64,000 nucleotides of DNA from Rhizopus arrhizus (lineage: Eukaryota; Mucoromycota; Mucoromycetes; Mucorales; Rhizopodaceae): contig JAKZZE010000013.1 in assembly GCA_024220505.1 (NCBI GenBank), positions 1,302,001-1,366,000 of the forward strand, written 5' to 3'. Positions 1 through 11,362 of this stretch are shown here, piece after piece. Below the pieces are notes generated by a model that saw only the letters and a list, made by a program, of their open reading frames with translations, did not search any database and was not told the origin of the DNA. The number at the start of each line of letters is the position of its first letter. The stretch's first letter is position 1. The position numbers were made by a program, and so were the translations under genes.

Positions 1-18
1 AAAAGGTTAGACCTATAC

Positions 19-345
19 CCAATTCTTCAATGCGTCACTTACTTTGTGAACCAAAGCATTATTCACTGGAGCACCGCCAAAGGCCAGGTCCCAGCTAACC
101 CATTTAGTATAGTCTTCGAGGTAGACAACGTAATTAGGACCACCAGCAGAAGTACAGTCGCGGCACATGTAAGTCAAATCAGTCAAATTGATATTTCTCA
201 TGGTATAGGAATCACCAAACGAGATCAGCGTGTTGATGTCCTTAAAATCAAACCCTTGTACAGCGACAGGTGAGGCCAGTGTGCTTGATAAAAACAAAGA
301 GAAACTGAAAGCTAAAGAGAATAGCATTGCTTGGATGTAAAACAA
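19..345 (-). CDS. GDSL-type esterase, CE16-like (5' exon only; gene continues past the left edge)
   Basis: First exon of a secreted SGNH/GDSL acylhydrolase resembling carbohydrate esterase family 16 (acetyl esterases acting on plant polysaccharides). Residues 1-25 form a hydrophobic signal peptide ending ..TLAS. Block I is FGDSY at about 43-47 with the presumed nucleophile Ser46. A conserved SAGGPNY segment (about 67-72) and a DLAFGGAPVNN segment (about 86-96) follow, as in CE16 proteins. The frame would meet a stop at 13-15, but a splice donor (GTATAG, 18 downwards) follows codon 109 in phase 0, so the coding sequence most likely continues through an intron beyond position 1. The Asp/His end of the catalytic triad is not in the window. 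CE16 assignment is from motifs only. Confidence 0.75.
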
Positions 346-539
346 AAAACAGCAAGAGTGCAGGCCCCCTCTTTTATTTTCCTTCTTCTTATCACCATCA
401 AATGTAACACGGTATTTTTATCCGTATTCTACTGAATAAACGGGAAATTGAAGATATAAAATCTGATCTGAAACCATCTGCTATTTATTCCCTTCTGTAG
501 TACTGGTGCGGGAAAAGTGTTCAATGGAAATCGATTCGG

Positions 540-731
540 TTAATTTTTTTTTTTTTTTTTTTTTTTTGTTTCTCGAGGCAAGTTGATAAATACATCCTGC
601 TTTGCCATATACTCCCTATCGAAGAAAAAAGTTCCGAGCAAACGCAGTATGATTCGACGCTGCTCATTCTCTACCTTGAAGGACTCTATTTGTCCTTTCC
701 ATTCATGATTTTCATTGTACAAAAACGACAT
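540..731 (-). CDS. small hypothetical ORF with lysine tail
   Basis: A 63-codon open frame whose first ~53 residues have plausible protein composition (charged, no low complexity) and begin at an ATG directly preceded by an in-frame TAA. The last codons read through an A-run and give a poly-lysine tail, so the true 3' end is doubtful. It lies between the L6 gene and the esterase, both on the same strand. It could be a real orphan gene, an exon, or chance. No family recognised. Confidence 0.25.
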   Translation of the reverse strand: MSFLYNENHEWKGQIESFKVENEQRRIILRLLGTFFFDREYMAKQDVFINLPRETKKKKKKKN

Positions 732-980
732 TTATTTTGTGTGAAACATATCCTCCTGACTTACCTAAAGCATTATGTACATAGAACAGGGCAAATTCCC
801 ATTCGCTTTAAGCTTTTTAAAGAAAATGAACATGCTATTGTACCATCATCGAGTTCTTTTCCCATACGTATTTACTGAATTTATATTTCATCAAGCCATT
901 GTCTGTATTCACTGTTAAGAAAAAAGAAATATAATGATAAATTGAAACGTATTTCAAAAGTTTTATTTCATGTTCTTGAA

Positions 981-1289
981 TTAGAACTTCAAGTCGTGAG
1001 GGAATTGACCCTTTCTCAAACCAAAAGTGGAAGACAAGTATTGGCGAAGGAAAGGAGTCTTGACGACGACTTCGAGAAGAGCCTTGTCAATAGCCTTTTG
1101 GTCAGCAGCCTTGGATTCAGGGAAAGCAGCCTTTTTCTGTAATATGGATTAACTTTATGTTTTTCCTAACCTTGTTTCTATCATTTACCTGTTCACCTTC
1201 AAGGAAGGCCTTTTCAGTCTTGGCAGACTTCTTAAAGTAAGCGTCATTGAACTTTTCATCAACCTATTTCAAAAGTAAGCCATCTCTTT

Positions 1290-1333
<44 letters not shown>

Positions 1334-1806
1334 TTGACATTGGAGATATCAAGCTTGGTGGAGGTAGCAATAACGTAAGCTTGGTTAACGCGTCTCAAAG
1401 GAACACCGTTGATCTTGAAGGGGCCAGTGACGAGCAAGAGACCAGAGTCCAATTGCTTCAAGACAACAGCGCGCTTACCACGGTAACGACCGGCCAAGAG
1501 GATGACAACGGTACCGGGAGTGATGGTAGAACGGAGAGCGGTCTTCTTGGCAGTCTTGCGGCTGACCTTGGGTTGGGGAACATCTTCAGCAGGGTAAAAG
1601 CGAGGAGCCTTTTGAGCAGGGACAGTACGCTTGCCACCGTTCTTGGCACCCTTGACTTCAACAGTCTTTTCGGCAGTGGTTTCCTTGGCAGGAGCGGCAA
1701 CAGTTGACTTTTGACGCTTGTACAAGGCCTTCTTGCTGTAGGCAACAGAGCGAGAGTAGCGAGAGACGCCAGGAGCAATGAAGCTATTTCTAGGAGCGTG
1801 CGACAT
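981..1806 (-). CDS. rpl6: 60S ribosomal protein L6 (eL6)
   Basis: Structural protein of the large cytosolic ribosomal subunit. Three exons: 1333..1806, 1189..1263, 981..1136 (complement). They join in phase 0 at both introns and give 234 residues. The KOW-like RNA-binding segment ([17 protein letters not shown], roughly residues 97-113) and the ending ..[23 protein letters not shown] are typical of eL6. The basic N-terminal third is rich in Lys/Ala. The first intron (1264..1332) carries an A-run of about 39 on the coding strand just after the donor, so an unspliced reading gives an artificial poly-Lys tail. A pyrimidine-rich stretch (A/G on this strand) lies just upstream of the ATG. Length is between the yeast (~176) and human (~288) proteins. 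Confidence 0.97.
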
Positions 1807-2418
1807 TTTAGCTATTGAAAAAAAAAAAGTTTAGCAACTGATTCTCTCTTTAAGAACCTTCTGTTCCTCCAATCTCCATCTCTCTCTCTTTTTTTTTCTT
1901 TTCGTATCAATGATGGATGAATGAATAAAAGAAAAAAGCATGATTGTGTTGTATTATGCTGATTTGCTTGTTCATCAACTTTGTCATATTTATAAAATTA
2001 CTTGTTTTATAATGATTTGACGACAGCGATCTCGAATGCACCATGTTATTGTGAGTTGTAATAATAAAATCAAAAAATGTCGAGTAGTTGAGGGAATTGT
2101 TTTAGCAAACTGGCTCTTTTTTTTTTTCCTTTTATGTCTTGATATACAATACAAAAAGACAATCTATTTATTCATCCATCCATCCATCCATTCACAGTAT
2201 CCTCTCACTTTAATCATTCCCATCATCGTATGTTTTACCCTACCTTTTGGCTATGACGAAAAAGAGGATGTTATCTTGTTTGCTTTGTTCTTTTTGCTAT
2301 ATGAGGACACATCGTTGGTGTATGTGATGATGGACGCGTCGGAAATTAAATTGAACAGTCCGACACGCTGCAGGTCTAATCTGTCTCGCTTTTCTTTTCT
2401 TTTCTTTTTTTTTTTGCG

Positions 2419-2631
2419 ATGGATAGTAATTTTGATTATATACACTGGAATAATTCTTCACTAGCTGCTATTTCAGATAGCTGGGCCGATAACTCAAAAT
2501 CTGGTGATCCAATTGATGTTCCCACTGAAATCGATGTAGAAGAGACTATTGATCTTCAATTAAATGAAAAGGAAAATAATAAGAAAAAGCGTGTCAACAC
2601 CATTTGGAGACCACATCCAATGGATCATTAA
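2419..2631 (+). CDS. short acidic hypothetical protein
   Basis: Single-exon 70-codon frame starting after a T-rich tract and ending in TAA, with the 3' AATAAA-like sequence close behind. The protein is rich in Asp/Glu/Asn, has a short KKKR basic patch and a conserved-looking C-terminus (NTIWRPHPMDH). No signal peptide or membrane segment. It is divergent from the L6 gene, with about 600 bp between starts. Its AT-poorer codon composition compared with the flanks suggests it is real. Function unknown. Confidence 0.45.
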   Translation: MDSNFDYIHWNNSSLAAISDSWADNSKSGDPIDVPTEIDVEETIDLQLNEKENNKKKRVNTIWRPHPMDH

Positions 2632-2736
2632 AAAATAAATAATTAAAAAGCTATCAATTCATGCATCAAAAAGCAAATACTTTATTTGACAAAAAGCAAT
2701 TATACTGCATGTATTTTGCATTGTAAACGAAGTAGA

Positions 2737-2745
2737 ATATAAATA
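2737..2745 (+). promoter_or_regulatory. TATA box of the KRE9/KNH-like gene
   Basis: ATATAAATA about 85 nt before the ATG at 2827. A long CT dinucleotide run (2763-2793) sits between it and the start codon. Confidence 0.55.
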
Positions 2746-2760
2746 CTCCTTTATCCCTGT

Positions 2761-2762
<2 letters not shown>

Positions 2763-2793
<31 letters not shown>
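2763..2793 (+). repeat. CT dinucleotide microsatellite in a 5' leader
   Basis: About fifteen uninterrupted TC units between the TATA box and the start codon of the KRE9-like gene. Pyrimidine-rich initiator regions are common in fungal promoters. Confidence 0.8.
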
Positions 2794-2796
<3 letters not shown>

Positions 2797-2826
2797 ATTA
2801 TAATTTCATTAAACTATTTTAAAATC

Positions 2827-3382
2827 ATGAAGTTTTCTTTTATTTTTGCTCTAATTCTGACCTTTACATTTGTTATTGCAGCCCCTGTATCCCAATTGGA
2901 TGACTTTCATATCATTATTCCTACATGGAAGACGATCTACAAGAAAGGCGAAATGTAAATAATCTAAAATCAAAATATGCCTTTACTTGTATTTATAATC
3001 TCAATTAGAGGGCAAGTGAATTGGTCGAACGGTGTTGCTGGTTCAATTACCGTCAAGATATTCCATGGTAAAGATATGAACTCGATGCTATCCAGTCGAT
3101 GGACACCCACTATTCAAGTATCTGAAGGCTTTGGAAAGTTTGCTTTTTTTGTAATATAAAACAAGAAACTGACGTGTGTGCGCGTTCTCTTTTTACTAAC
3201 AAAAATCTCAGATAGATTCATTTTTTAATGAAGAGGAAATGTATCGATTCCAAATTGTATATAATAAAAATGGAAAAAGGTAAAGTAAAGCTTCTTTTTG
3301 ATTGCATCACGCATTGTTGATTACTTGTGTTTCTAGATGTGAAGTTTTAACTCCTTGTTTCAAGGTTACTTCCCAAGCTTAA
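2827..3382 (+). CDS. small secreted KRE9/KNH-like (Ser/Thr-rich GPI family) wall protein
   Basis: Four short exons: 2827..2954, 3009..3150, 3212..3279, 3337..3382, giving 127 residues. Each intron has GT..AG ends, and the second carries a perfect TACTAAC branch site at about 3194-3200. Residues 1-19 are a signal peptide (MKFSFIFALILTFTFVIAA). The rest is a single beta-sandwich-like domain with the pattern of the Kre9_KNH N-terminal family: IIIPTW.TIYKKGEIGQVNWSNG at the start, alternating hydrophobic strands, then FFNEEEMYRFQIVYN and CEVLTPCFKV at the end. Family members are secreted or wall-anchored and implicated in beta-1,6-glucan assembly. No Ser/Thr-rich stalk or GPI tail is present here. 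Family call is by pattern only. The gene is invisible as a single open frame. Confidence 0.72.
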
Positions 3383-4962
3383 TTCATACCCCTCTTTCCT
3401 TTTTAATTCCAAATAGAAAAAGAAATGTATTCTTTTGGTGATTCTGTATTCAAGCATATCAAGTAGACGATATCGTCTCTTTATCATTAAAATACATGTA
3501 GCATACTTTATTTTCATAACATTAATTCCAAGCTTATATGTAACCAATTGTTTAACTTTGATCATGCGATTGATATAATTAGAGTGTTCATCTGTGGCTA
3601 ACAGATACATTACTTGATGCTACTCAACAAATAAAAAGGAAAATAAAAGGTGAGTGAAGTCGAAATTTTTACTTTGTTCATCGACGAATCAAACCAAATT
3701 AGATAAAAAGAATATGAGTAAAGTGTGATGATCTACAAGAGTTTGTTTATTCTGTTGATTTTACTACTGCAAATGTTAAAGTTCATGTTCTTTGCACTAA
3801 ACAGAAGTATTTTCTTTTTAAACATTCAGCATTACTTGAAAACAGGACGCATAGCATAAATCAAATAAAGCATTAGTGAGAAATTACTTTTATTTATAGT
3901 TATGCTTAATAAAGACATCAACTGTGGGTTCAATATGCACTTTTTACGCCTTTTAAAAGACAAGACAAGACATTTTATTCTTGAAGTAAAGGTTGTAATG
4001 TATTGGAATGGCAATCGTAATACAAAATAAAGAACTGTACTTGTTCTTTTTTTTGAGTTATTCATATTGAAAAGTAATTGCCAAAATGTTATTCCTCCGA
4101 TTCCTTTTCCCTCTATCACTTGTCGTTCTATCGGCATATAAACCAGTACTGTTATGTTACACTGGTCACACATCAAGATGCATGCTTTAACATTGGAAGA
4201 AGCTTTACCCCTTTAAGCCATAATAATTGCACCTCCCTCGCTTTTTCCTTAAAAAAGATTATTTACTATATCTTCATGATATCATTAACATACATATTGG
4301 CAGATTGCCAATAAAAAAATGTTTTTAGAATAAACAATATATACTCCTTAATCAAGCTCAACCTTACCTAGTTGCAGACCAAGTAGAGTATCAATAATTG
4401 AAACTGTAAAAGCTTTCAAATGTATATAGCTTGTTCAGTCTAAATGAAGAAAGATCTATAAATCTACTGTGAAAAAAATTATGAACAATGCATTCTGAAT
4501 TGAGGACAAGTTTATCTCACCCTTGTCCAGTGGGCTCATTATTGATTATTTAAAAAGATAAAGTAGAGCAAAAGCTGTTTTGTATTCCAAGTCTCAGAGA
4601 TGACAATGAAGTTTAGTTACATAAAAGAACCAAATTCAAAAGGCGTATTAAGTGTAAATAGCATTACTGTTTCAAATTGGATTTGAGTTTTAACTGAGAG
4701 GTAAAACCGGTAAAAACTTGTTTTGTGTCTAGGATTGTATGAACAGAAACATCAGCTGTACTGATTGAGGATTTTCTCGTTGTTGAGTGATGCTTTAATA
4801 TTTACTTCATATGTTTTATGTAATATCAACTGGCAACTAAAGATTTCTTTTATCTATCTTTCCTTTTTCTATTGAATAAGTCACATCGTACAATCATAAG
4901 AAATTCTTTTAATAAGTAAAATTAATATATTAATAAATAATGTATACACAAAAAGTCCCTTG
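3383..4962. other. intergenic region without recognised genes
   Basis: AT-rich sequence between the 3' ends of the KRE9-like gene and the GDP-mannose transporter gene. It holds only short frames of no family resemblance. I see no RNA gene or repeat beyond A/T runs. Confidence 0.5.
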
Positions 4963-6291
4963 TCAATGATCTTTTACTGCATCTGAATTACTTTGACTTG
5001 AAGAAGACAATAGGACGTGATCTTTGTTTATTTGCAAAGGTTTGCTGTACACAGTCTTTGACAGTGAATAAACAATACCTGCGATGAAACCTATCATACT
5101 CCATTAGGCTCTGTTTTTTGTATTTCTATCTCCCTCACTTACCAACAATGATAGCAGTAATATTCCCAAATGTGGCAGAGTCACCAAAGAATAAAATACC
5201 TGAAGCAGCAATTGGCAATTTATTTAATGCACCTACCATAGAATAAGTAGTGGATGATGTCGTACGTACACACCAGGCGGAGGCATAAGACATGGTAAAG
5301 GCAGAGGCTCCAGAGAATATCATGGCCACAATTACCTGTTGACGAATATGACTAGGACTAGTCGCATTGAGTCTCTTTTTCCCTTCTCCCTTTCACTTTT
5401 ACTTACAAGTTATTAGACAGGTTTTCAGTGGACCAGTCTTCAAAAATAAAGCTAGGAATGATCAAGAATGGAATAGAGATGATGTTATTGTAAAATACTG
5501 TATCAAAATCCTTAAAGTTTGTCAGCTTGATTCTCTTTCTCATGTAAAGCACAAAAGCTGCTGATGAAATACAGTTGGTCGCCATCCAAAAATACCCTGC
5601 AATGGTAGTATCCAACTGAACAATCTCTGTTAAACTGTCATTAATATCTGCCCATCCTGCAATGATTGAAGACAAAACCTAAGAAGCGTCAGTTGTATGA
5701 ATAGTTCACTGTTCTAATTTGCTTACCATCAAACTAAAGGAGACCAGCATCAAACGGGTAACGCTTCCACCAAACCAAAGCACTTCACCATAAGCAATAA
5801 GAATGATGGTTAAATTTTTAAAGATGGTATAAATAGGAATACGAAGAAATTGAAGGGCCTTTGATCCAGTGTAGATCATACCGACAAGTGATATGGCAAC
5901 CGGTAGCCATTTTTGTGCTTCCTCTTTGTCAAAATCACGAAACTTGATAAGGTTTAAGAATTTAAATAGCACTAATAAGAAAACTGTAACCACGTTCTAT
6001 CATGTAAAACATCTGTGTCAGTTCTATTTAGTTCACCGGTCACTTTATAAAAGTTACCTGGATTGTTAATAACAAAAAGTTCATATTAAACTCATATCCA
6101 CTCAAAACATACTTGTTTGTCACAGTCATTAATATGGAAGCAAAACAATAACTTGCAATAGGTAGAATAGCTCTTGCAGCAGGTGAAAGATGAACACCAG
6201 ATGGTGCTACTAGTGTCGACTGTTGACTGTTGCTTTTCTTCTCTTCTTCCTGGTCAATCACCACTTTATATTCTTGTTTCTTATTTTCCAT
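4963..6291 (-). CDS. VRG4: Golgi GDP-mannose transporter (VRG4/GMT)
   Basis: Nucleotide-sugar transporter that exchanges cytosolic GDP-mannose for GMP across the Golgi membrane and so feeds mannosylation. Five exons (complement): 6058..6291, 5727..5996, 5407..5678, 5143..5357, 4963..5090, giving 372 residues. Multi-pass protein of the drug/metabolite transporter superfamily. Recognisable segments: [22 protein letters not shown] (~51-72), the [17 protein letters not shown] block with the GDP-mannose-binding GALNK motif at ~301-305, and a hydrophilic Ser-rich cytosolic C-terminus. Intron 3 offers two in-phase acceptors six bases apart (exon starts 5357 or 5351), so proteins with or without two extra residues may be made. 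Length matches fungal VRG4 (~340-400). Confidence 0.95.
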
Positions 6292-8078
6292 GTCTATAAA
6301 GAAAAAAAAAAGGGACAATTGATGAGTACAAAATAAATAAACAAAAAAAAAAAAAAACAAAAAAAAACAGTCTGAGTTTACAAAATGATCGCCCAACTTA
6401 GTCGATCCCTTATCAATCAAAACATTACACAAATCCTGAGTGTTCAGTTGTTCCACTCAATTTAAGCCTTTTAACCGGACTTGAAAATCATTTTAAGGTG
6501 TCCCAGTCTCTTTAAATTGTGTCATTATCGATAACCATGTTGATTTTATTTTCTAACAAGACAGTCATTGCCTATGTAATCCTCAACATAAATTTACTGG
6601 TGGAATTTAGTGAAAAAAGATAGGACTGTTAGGGTAATTTGTCCTTTTGCTATTGGTTAGAATAGGTTCTTTGTTGAAACATGGAGCTGCTAATCAAGAT
6701 AATCGGCTTCAGATACGCCATTGAGATATTATTGCTTCACTAATCTATCGATTGGATTGCATGCATAGATAGTTGCTTTGACGAGCTCTATTTTCATTAT
6801 ACTATGCTTTGGTATTCTGTTGTTTGATGACATGGACGGCAAAGATATCCCGGATTTGTCAAAATCATTTTGAAAGAAGCATGAATCAATAGCATATTCG
6901 ATTGATTAAACAAAGATTGGGTAACTGTAAATATAGAAGCTAAGTACAGATGCTCAAAAGCCTTCTTGATATAAGGCTACGTATTTGATAAAAAAAGCTT
7001 CTTCAGTTCCAAGTTGTCGATATAAACCAGGTTCAAGATCAAAAAATACCTCATAACTCTAGCCTTTTTTTCTTCAAAACTTTTTATTTTTTTGCCTTTT
7101 ATATATGTATTATTTAAATGCTGCGTATTTTTCAACAGTGTACAAGAGACATGCCAAAACAACTTGTACTCGGTTGAATGAGTAGAGTTAGCTATGACCG
7201 AATGATAGAGAAAAGAATTTAAAAGTCCCTGTGAAGTATTCATTAACCTGATTTTGTAATTTAAATTTAAATTGTGTTTAAAGCAAGTCAAAGTATAATG
7301 TATGCTCTTATGTCTCTTTAGAGCATTGGCATATGTAAAATTTAGTTGCCGCGACTTGTATTAAACAAATCAAGTAAACTGGGAACTTTTTTGTTTATTT
7401 TCTTAGTGTTAACAGTTTATTACAAGGGTTGAAGTCATATTCTCTTGTTAAAAAACTAGCCATCGTCTTTAAAAAAGAGACAGAGTAATGAGATACATAT
7501 TTTGCTCATGGATGAAAAAGTTTAATGCTTATTGAAATTCATCAAAGAACACATGAGTATAAAAGTAATATAAGTGTATCAGATATTGACTTGCTACGAA
7601 AACATAAACAGGTTTAGAATAAAGGATTACAATCTCGTCTAAAATAGATATTGCTGTCCATATAAATGACAGACAAAAAAGACCTTAAAAGAGGCCTTGC
7701 TTTTAAAGTCCATTTTGATATTATCCTTATTAAGCCAAATGAGTAAGAAAAAGGCAAAAAAAAAGTGCTTATGAGTTGGCACCATTTTGCTTATGATAAA
7801 TCTGTGTGATCTTTTATGTGTTGATCCTTCACTGGAGCCCATTGTCCTTTTATATTTAATTCCAATCATGTTAACGGGTTTATACATATTTATGAAGCAC
7901 ACATCCCTTCAAATGAGATGATTCAATAAACACCTTGCTGTTAAAACGCATTGCTTGTCTATAGCATGTTAATGCTTAGAACAATTCAAGTAGTAGTTCC
8001 CATAGATTTGGTATCACAAATATAGAAAGAAAATGACATTATGAACTAAAGCTCCGGTTAAATTATTTTTCTTCTTTC
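6292..8078. other. divergent intergenic region (VRG4 / NCA2)
   Basis: Contains the promoters of the two divergently transcribed genes. Small open frames at 6977-7291 and 7639-7902 are Lys/Phe/Asn-rich and look like chance translations of AT-rich DNA. A-rich runs lie at 6340-6366. Nothing else recognised. Confidence 0.5.
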
Positions 8079-10272
8079 ATGGATACATTTATCAGTGAAC
8101 AGATAAAGAGGCTTGATACATCTCTCGATTTTGCATTTACAAAACATGTGCAAGAATACAACGCTGCACAACAAGCCAATGACAGTGAATTCTTGGTGCA
8201 TGCAACTCAAGAATTATCCTCAACCACACTACTACCATTTGAAAAAGTTCGCGACTATTTAGAACAATTCAGTCAAACAAAAGGCACAGAAGACGACCTA
8301 GAATGGTTATTTATTGGAAAATGTGCACTTGCTGTCTATGGGCACGTCTTTTCGGACGTACTCAACTTGACACTGCCAGTTTCGGAATCGATCGATTACT
8401 GGAATTCAATTGAAGGCAGTAGTTCTCGAGAAATGTACTATGCTTTACAGAGTAAGAAAACGATTCTATCACATAAGAAAAAGAAGAAGCTAATCTGTTA
8501 AAAAGCGATGCCTTTCCGTTTTTATACTTTATTCAGTGATGCCATGAACCGTGTTCAATCCTTCCCGTCTTTGTTTTCTTCTTCAGACTACTTGCTCACT
8601 CAACTCTTTCCTGTACACAGTAAAAAGTCTTTTAGTACACGCCGATTCTTTCAATTGTCATCATTACAAAAGCGTCGTCCATTTTTACTTCAAATGATTC
8701 ATGAAGAGATTCGACTTAAAAGAGAGGCGTTGGAAAAGTTTCGATCGGATCAGGCAGCCAACCTGGGGATGCTCCTGATGGCCTCACCTCAATTCAATAC
8801 TCATAACGTAGGTCCAGAGATCTTTAGGACAACCGTCGCCAATCAAGTCAAACAAAGTGTCCATATGCTGAACGTCTTGCTGAATCCAACCAAAGAACAA
8901 CATCAAGCCGAGACATTGACCCAACTGAGCAGTACTGCTGTCAATAGAGATGCTATCAATCGGGAACAGGTCGTGACTGACCTCCTTCAAATTGTGGAAC
9001 GGTGGCCAGAGGTGCGCAAGTCTAACTTGGGAGCCGTCCAGGCCTCTCATGGTATCCCTTCCACCTGGATGCGTTATTGGATACCTGTCACCGTCTCTTA
9101 TTTTGTAGGACAATGGTCACTGCGTTATCTATTGAAACGAAGGGGAGATATTATACAATTTACGCAAGAATTTGCAAGTACTGTTTATGATTTCCTGACG
9201 AATTGGGTTTGGGATCCTGTTAAAAAAGTATGGGAAACGATCCGATTAAAGGATCAACGGTTGGGTTTGTTGAGTAAACAAGGATTACAAAGTGATTTAG
9301 CTGTAAAAAAAAACAAAAAAAAAAGTACATCCTTCACAAGAAAACTAAATATTTTTTTCTAGTCACTTGAACGTATGGTGGTTGGATTTGCAAAAGACAA
9401 TATGCATTTAACTGAGAGCGATTTAGCCAAATTAGCCATAGATATACGTGAAGGTGATATATCTATTGTGTTGAAAGAATATGAAAAGGAAATAAAGGTA
9501 AAGAGAAACATGAATAAATCCTTTTTATTATTGACCCATTCGTTATTAGAACCCTTTAAAGAATGCCATTCTTGGTAAAGACAAAATGAAATGATGATTT
9601 ACTTTTTCCTTTGACTCATATGAAATCTAGGTGATTTGCTTCAAGCAATTCTTATTCAAATTCAGAAAACTAAAGTAGATGTTGACTTGGCCATGTCAGC
9701 TTTGGATAAACTACTGAAATCTAATGAACTTAATTTTGCCTTTTTGGGTAAATATATGCATGTATATTATACAAGGAAAAGGACTCATGTAAAGAAAAAA
9801 AAAATAGCTGTCGCACCATCTATGCTTGTAACATGGGCATCTGCTTCTTGGTTAAAGGATGTATTACAAGGTAAAAGCAAGCAACGTATGACTAAAACTG
9901 GATTGCCTATACATGAAACACTCAGGTTTGTCCTTTTTCATTTTAATGCCCTTTATTCTCATCTTCCTACTTGATAGACGCATAGAAAGACAGTTGATTA
10001 TCAGAACACCACAACAACAATCGAGTGAATGGCAGCAGAGGACGATGATAAGTGAAAAAGATAGATTACAGGCTGACTGTGAGACCCAAGGACTTTTATT
10101 ATGTGAAATTCATTTATTAAGAGCCTATGCAACTACTTTACCTACAAGAAAGAATACAAGAGCAAGATTTTTAGAAGACATACGTGATTTAGAGAATCCT
10201 AGTCTGACAAACACTCAAAAAATACAAACCATTGCTAGAATGTGCCGATTCTGGAACTTTTTATCGAAATAA
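8079..10272 (+). CDS. NCA2: NCA2-like protein (nuclear control of ATP synthase), mitochondrial
   Basis: Seven exons: 8079..8451, 8506..9302, 9363..9497, 9550..9574, 9631..9747, 9808..9925, 9978..10272, giving 619 residues, close to yeast Nca2 (616). Yeast NCA2 is needed for correct expression of the mitochondrial ATP6/ATP8 messenger, and the protein is mitochondrial. Seen here: the family's N-terminal start ([14 protein letters not shown]), [15 protein letters not shown] across the first splice, a central membrane segment ([17 protein letters not shown], ~312-330), a second hydrophobic segment ([18 protein letters not shown], ~480-498), and a C-terminal helical region with [15 protein letters not shown]. 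Exon 4 is a 25-nt microexon encoding NPLKNAILG across its boundaries. Phase closes at every junction. Confidence 0.9.
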
Positions 10273-10342
10273 AGAAAAATAATTCACGTAGATATAAAAA
10301 TAGATTCATGACAAATAAGCTCTTTCTCTCCTTAATCCTCTT

Positions 10343-10350
10343 TATATAAA
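10343..10350 (+). promoter_or_regulatory. TATA box of the small secreted protein gene
   Basis: TATATAAA 43 nt before the ATG at 10393, followed by GGGGC and a pyrimidine stretch. Confidence 0.5.
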
Positions 10351-10392
10351 AAGGGGCAAGCAGATGGTCCCCCTTTCTTTGTTTACTTTGTC

Positions 10393-10693
10393 ATGAAATT
10401 TTCAATCGGTTTATTTTTTATTCATCTTTACTTGTTGACTTTTATTGAAGCAGTTACAAACAGTGTAACTGGTGAAGGAAGCGCCCACAGTTTAAAAAAT
10501 ACACAATCTATTGTTTATACTTTTACTTCATCCGATGGAACAGAAATAAAGGTAAAAATGTTAAATTTAGAAAATGAGCAAAAAGAGCTTATAGTTATCT
10601 GTATAGTTTACTGAGCAAGATTTAGAAAATAATCCAGAAATGAAGCAAATGATTACTAGGAATAACAAAGTCTATCAAGATAAATCTATTTAA
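10393..10693 (+). CDS. small secreted orphan protein
   Basis: Two exons, 10393..10551 and 10607..10693, joined in phase 0, giving 81 residues. Residues 1-20 are a clear signal peptide (MKFSIGLFFIHLYLLTFIEA). The mature part is about 60 residues, hydrophilic, without cysteines, and ends in a charged stretch (..MITRNNKVYQDKSI). A TATA box lies just upstream. No family recognised. It is tandem to the NCA2-like gene (3' end about 120 nt before this ATG) and 44 nt before the next gene's ATG. Confidence 0.6.
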
Positions 10694-10737
10694 CAATAAA
10701 AACCCTATTTCTCTCTCTCTTTTTTTTCCGCTCTAAA

Positions 10738-11264
10738 ATGAATTTTTCCTGTGGTTGCTTGTTTGACAAGAAAGTGAAAGAACCTCATTTTAAAAAGACA
10801 AAATATTTCCAAGATTTAAGCGCAAGTTTTGCAATCAATGCTAAAAATGAACAATTAGGAGCTCAGTGAGTTTTCCTTTTCTGATTTCTATATGCTTTAA
10901 CACAACTGTTAGTTACTCTTGGTTAGTTGAAATGGTCAAACCAGTCAAGTCAGTTTATGTTGAAGCCACTTTTGAAAATCCAAGTGATCCTTCAGATCCT
11001 ATTATTGTACCAGGCGTTCAGTTGGTGAACGAAGCCTTTGAACGTCCTCGCTATTACTTTTTATCACCTGCGCTCACTTCTTTAGACTGTAAATTGTATG
11101 ATATCAAACTAACAGCCTATACCGACAAATCAAAAAACAAGGTGATTACACAACATGAAAACCAAATCTTGTCAAGAATCAATACAGATGCTTGTGTCAA
11201 GTCTGAATTTATGGAAAGAATGGCAGCTGCAACAAAATATGCTGACTGGGAAACAAAGCAATAA
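10738..11264 (+). CDS. hypothetical protein, no recognised family
   Basis: Two exons, 10738..10865 and 10913..11264 (phase 2 junction), giving 159 residues. The N-terminus (MNFSCGCLFDKK) is cysteine-containing but is not a signal peptide. The body has regularly spaced hydrophobic residues (SVYVEATFENP..., YDIKLTAYTDK...), suggesting a compact beta-rich domain, and ends in a charged helix (FMERMAAATKYADWETKQ). It converges on the synaptojanin-like gene with about 100 nt between stops. Likely a lineage-specific Mucorales gene. Function not inferred. Confidence 0.65.
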
Positions 11265-11362
11265 TAAAATTATAGCAAGTCATCGAATGGATTTCGAGTA
11301 TAGACACGTGTCTTGTCAGCTTTTGGTAGACCTAATAAAAAAAAGTTTTGATAAAATATTCT

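Noticed and set aside
1381..1778. Open frames overlapping rpl6 on both strands.
   Set aside because: They are out-of-frame shadows of the biased ribosomal-protein codons.
2036..2464. 142-codon plus-strand frame between rpl6 and the small acidic ORF.
   Set aside because: Composition is translated T-runs and AT-rich promoter DNA; no domain.
3832..4176. 114-codon minus-strand frame.
   Set aside because: Random-looking Lys/Ile/Ser-rich sequence in AT-rich intergenic DNA, no splice context or family.
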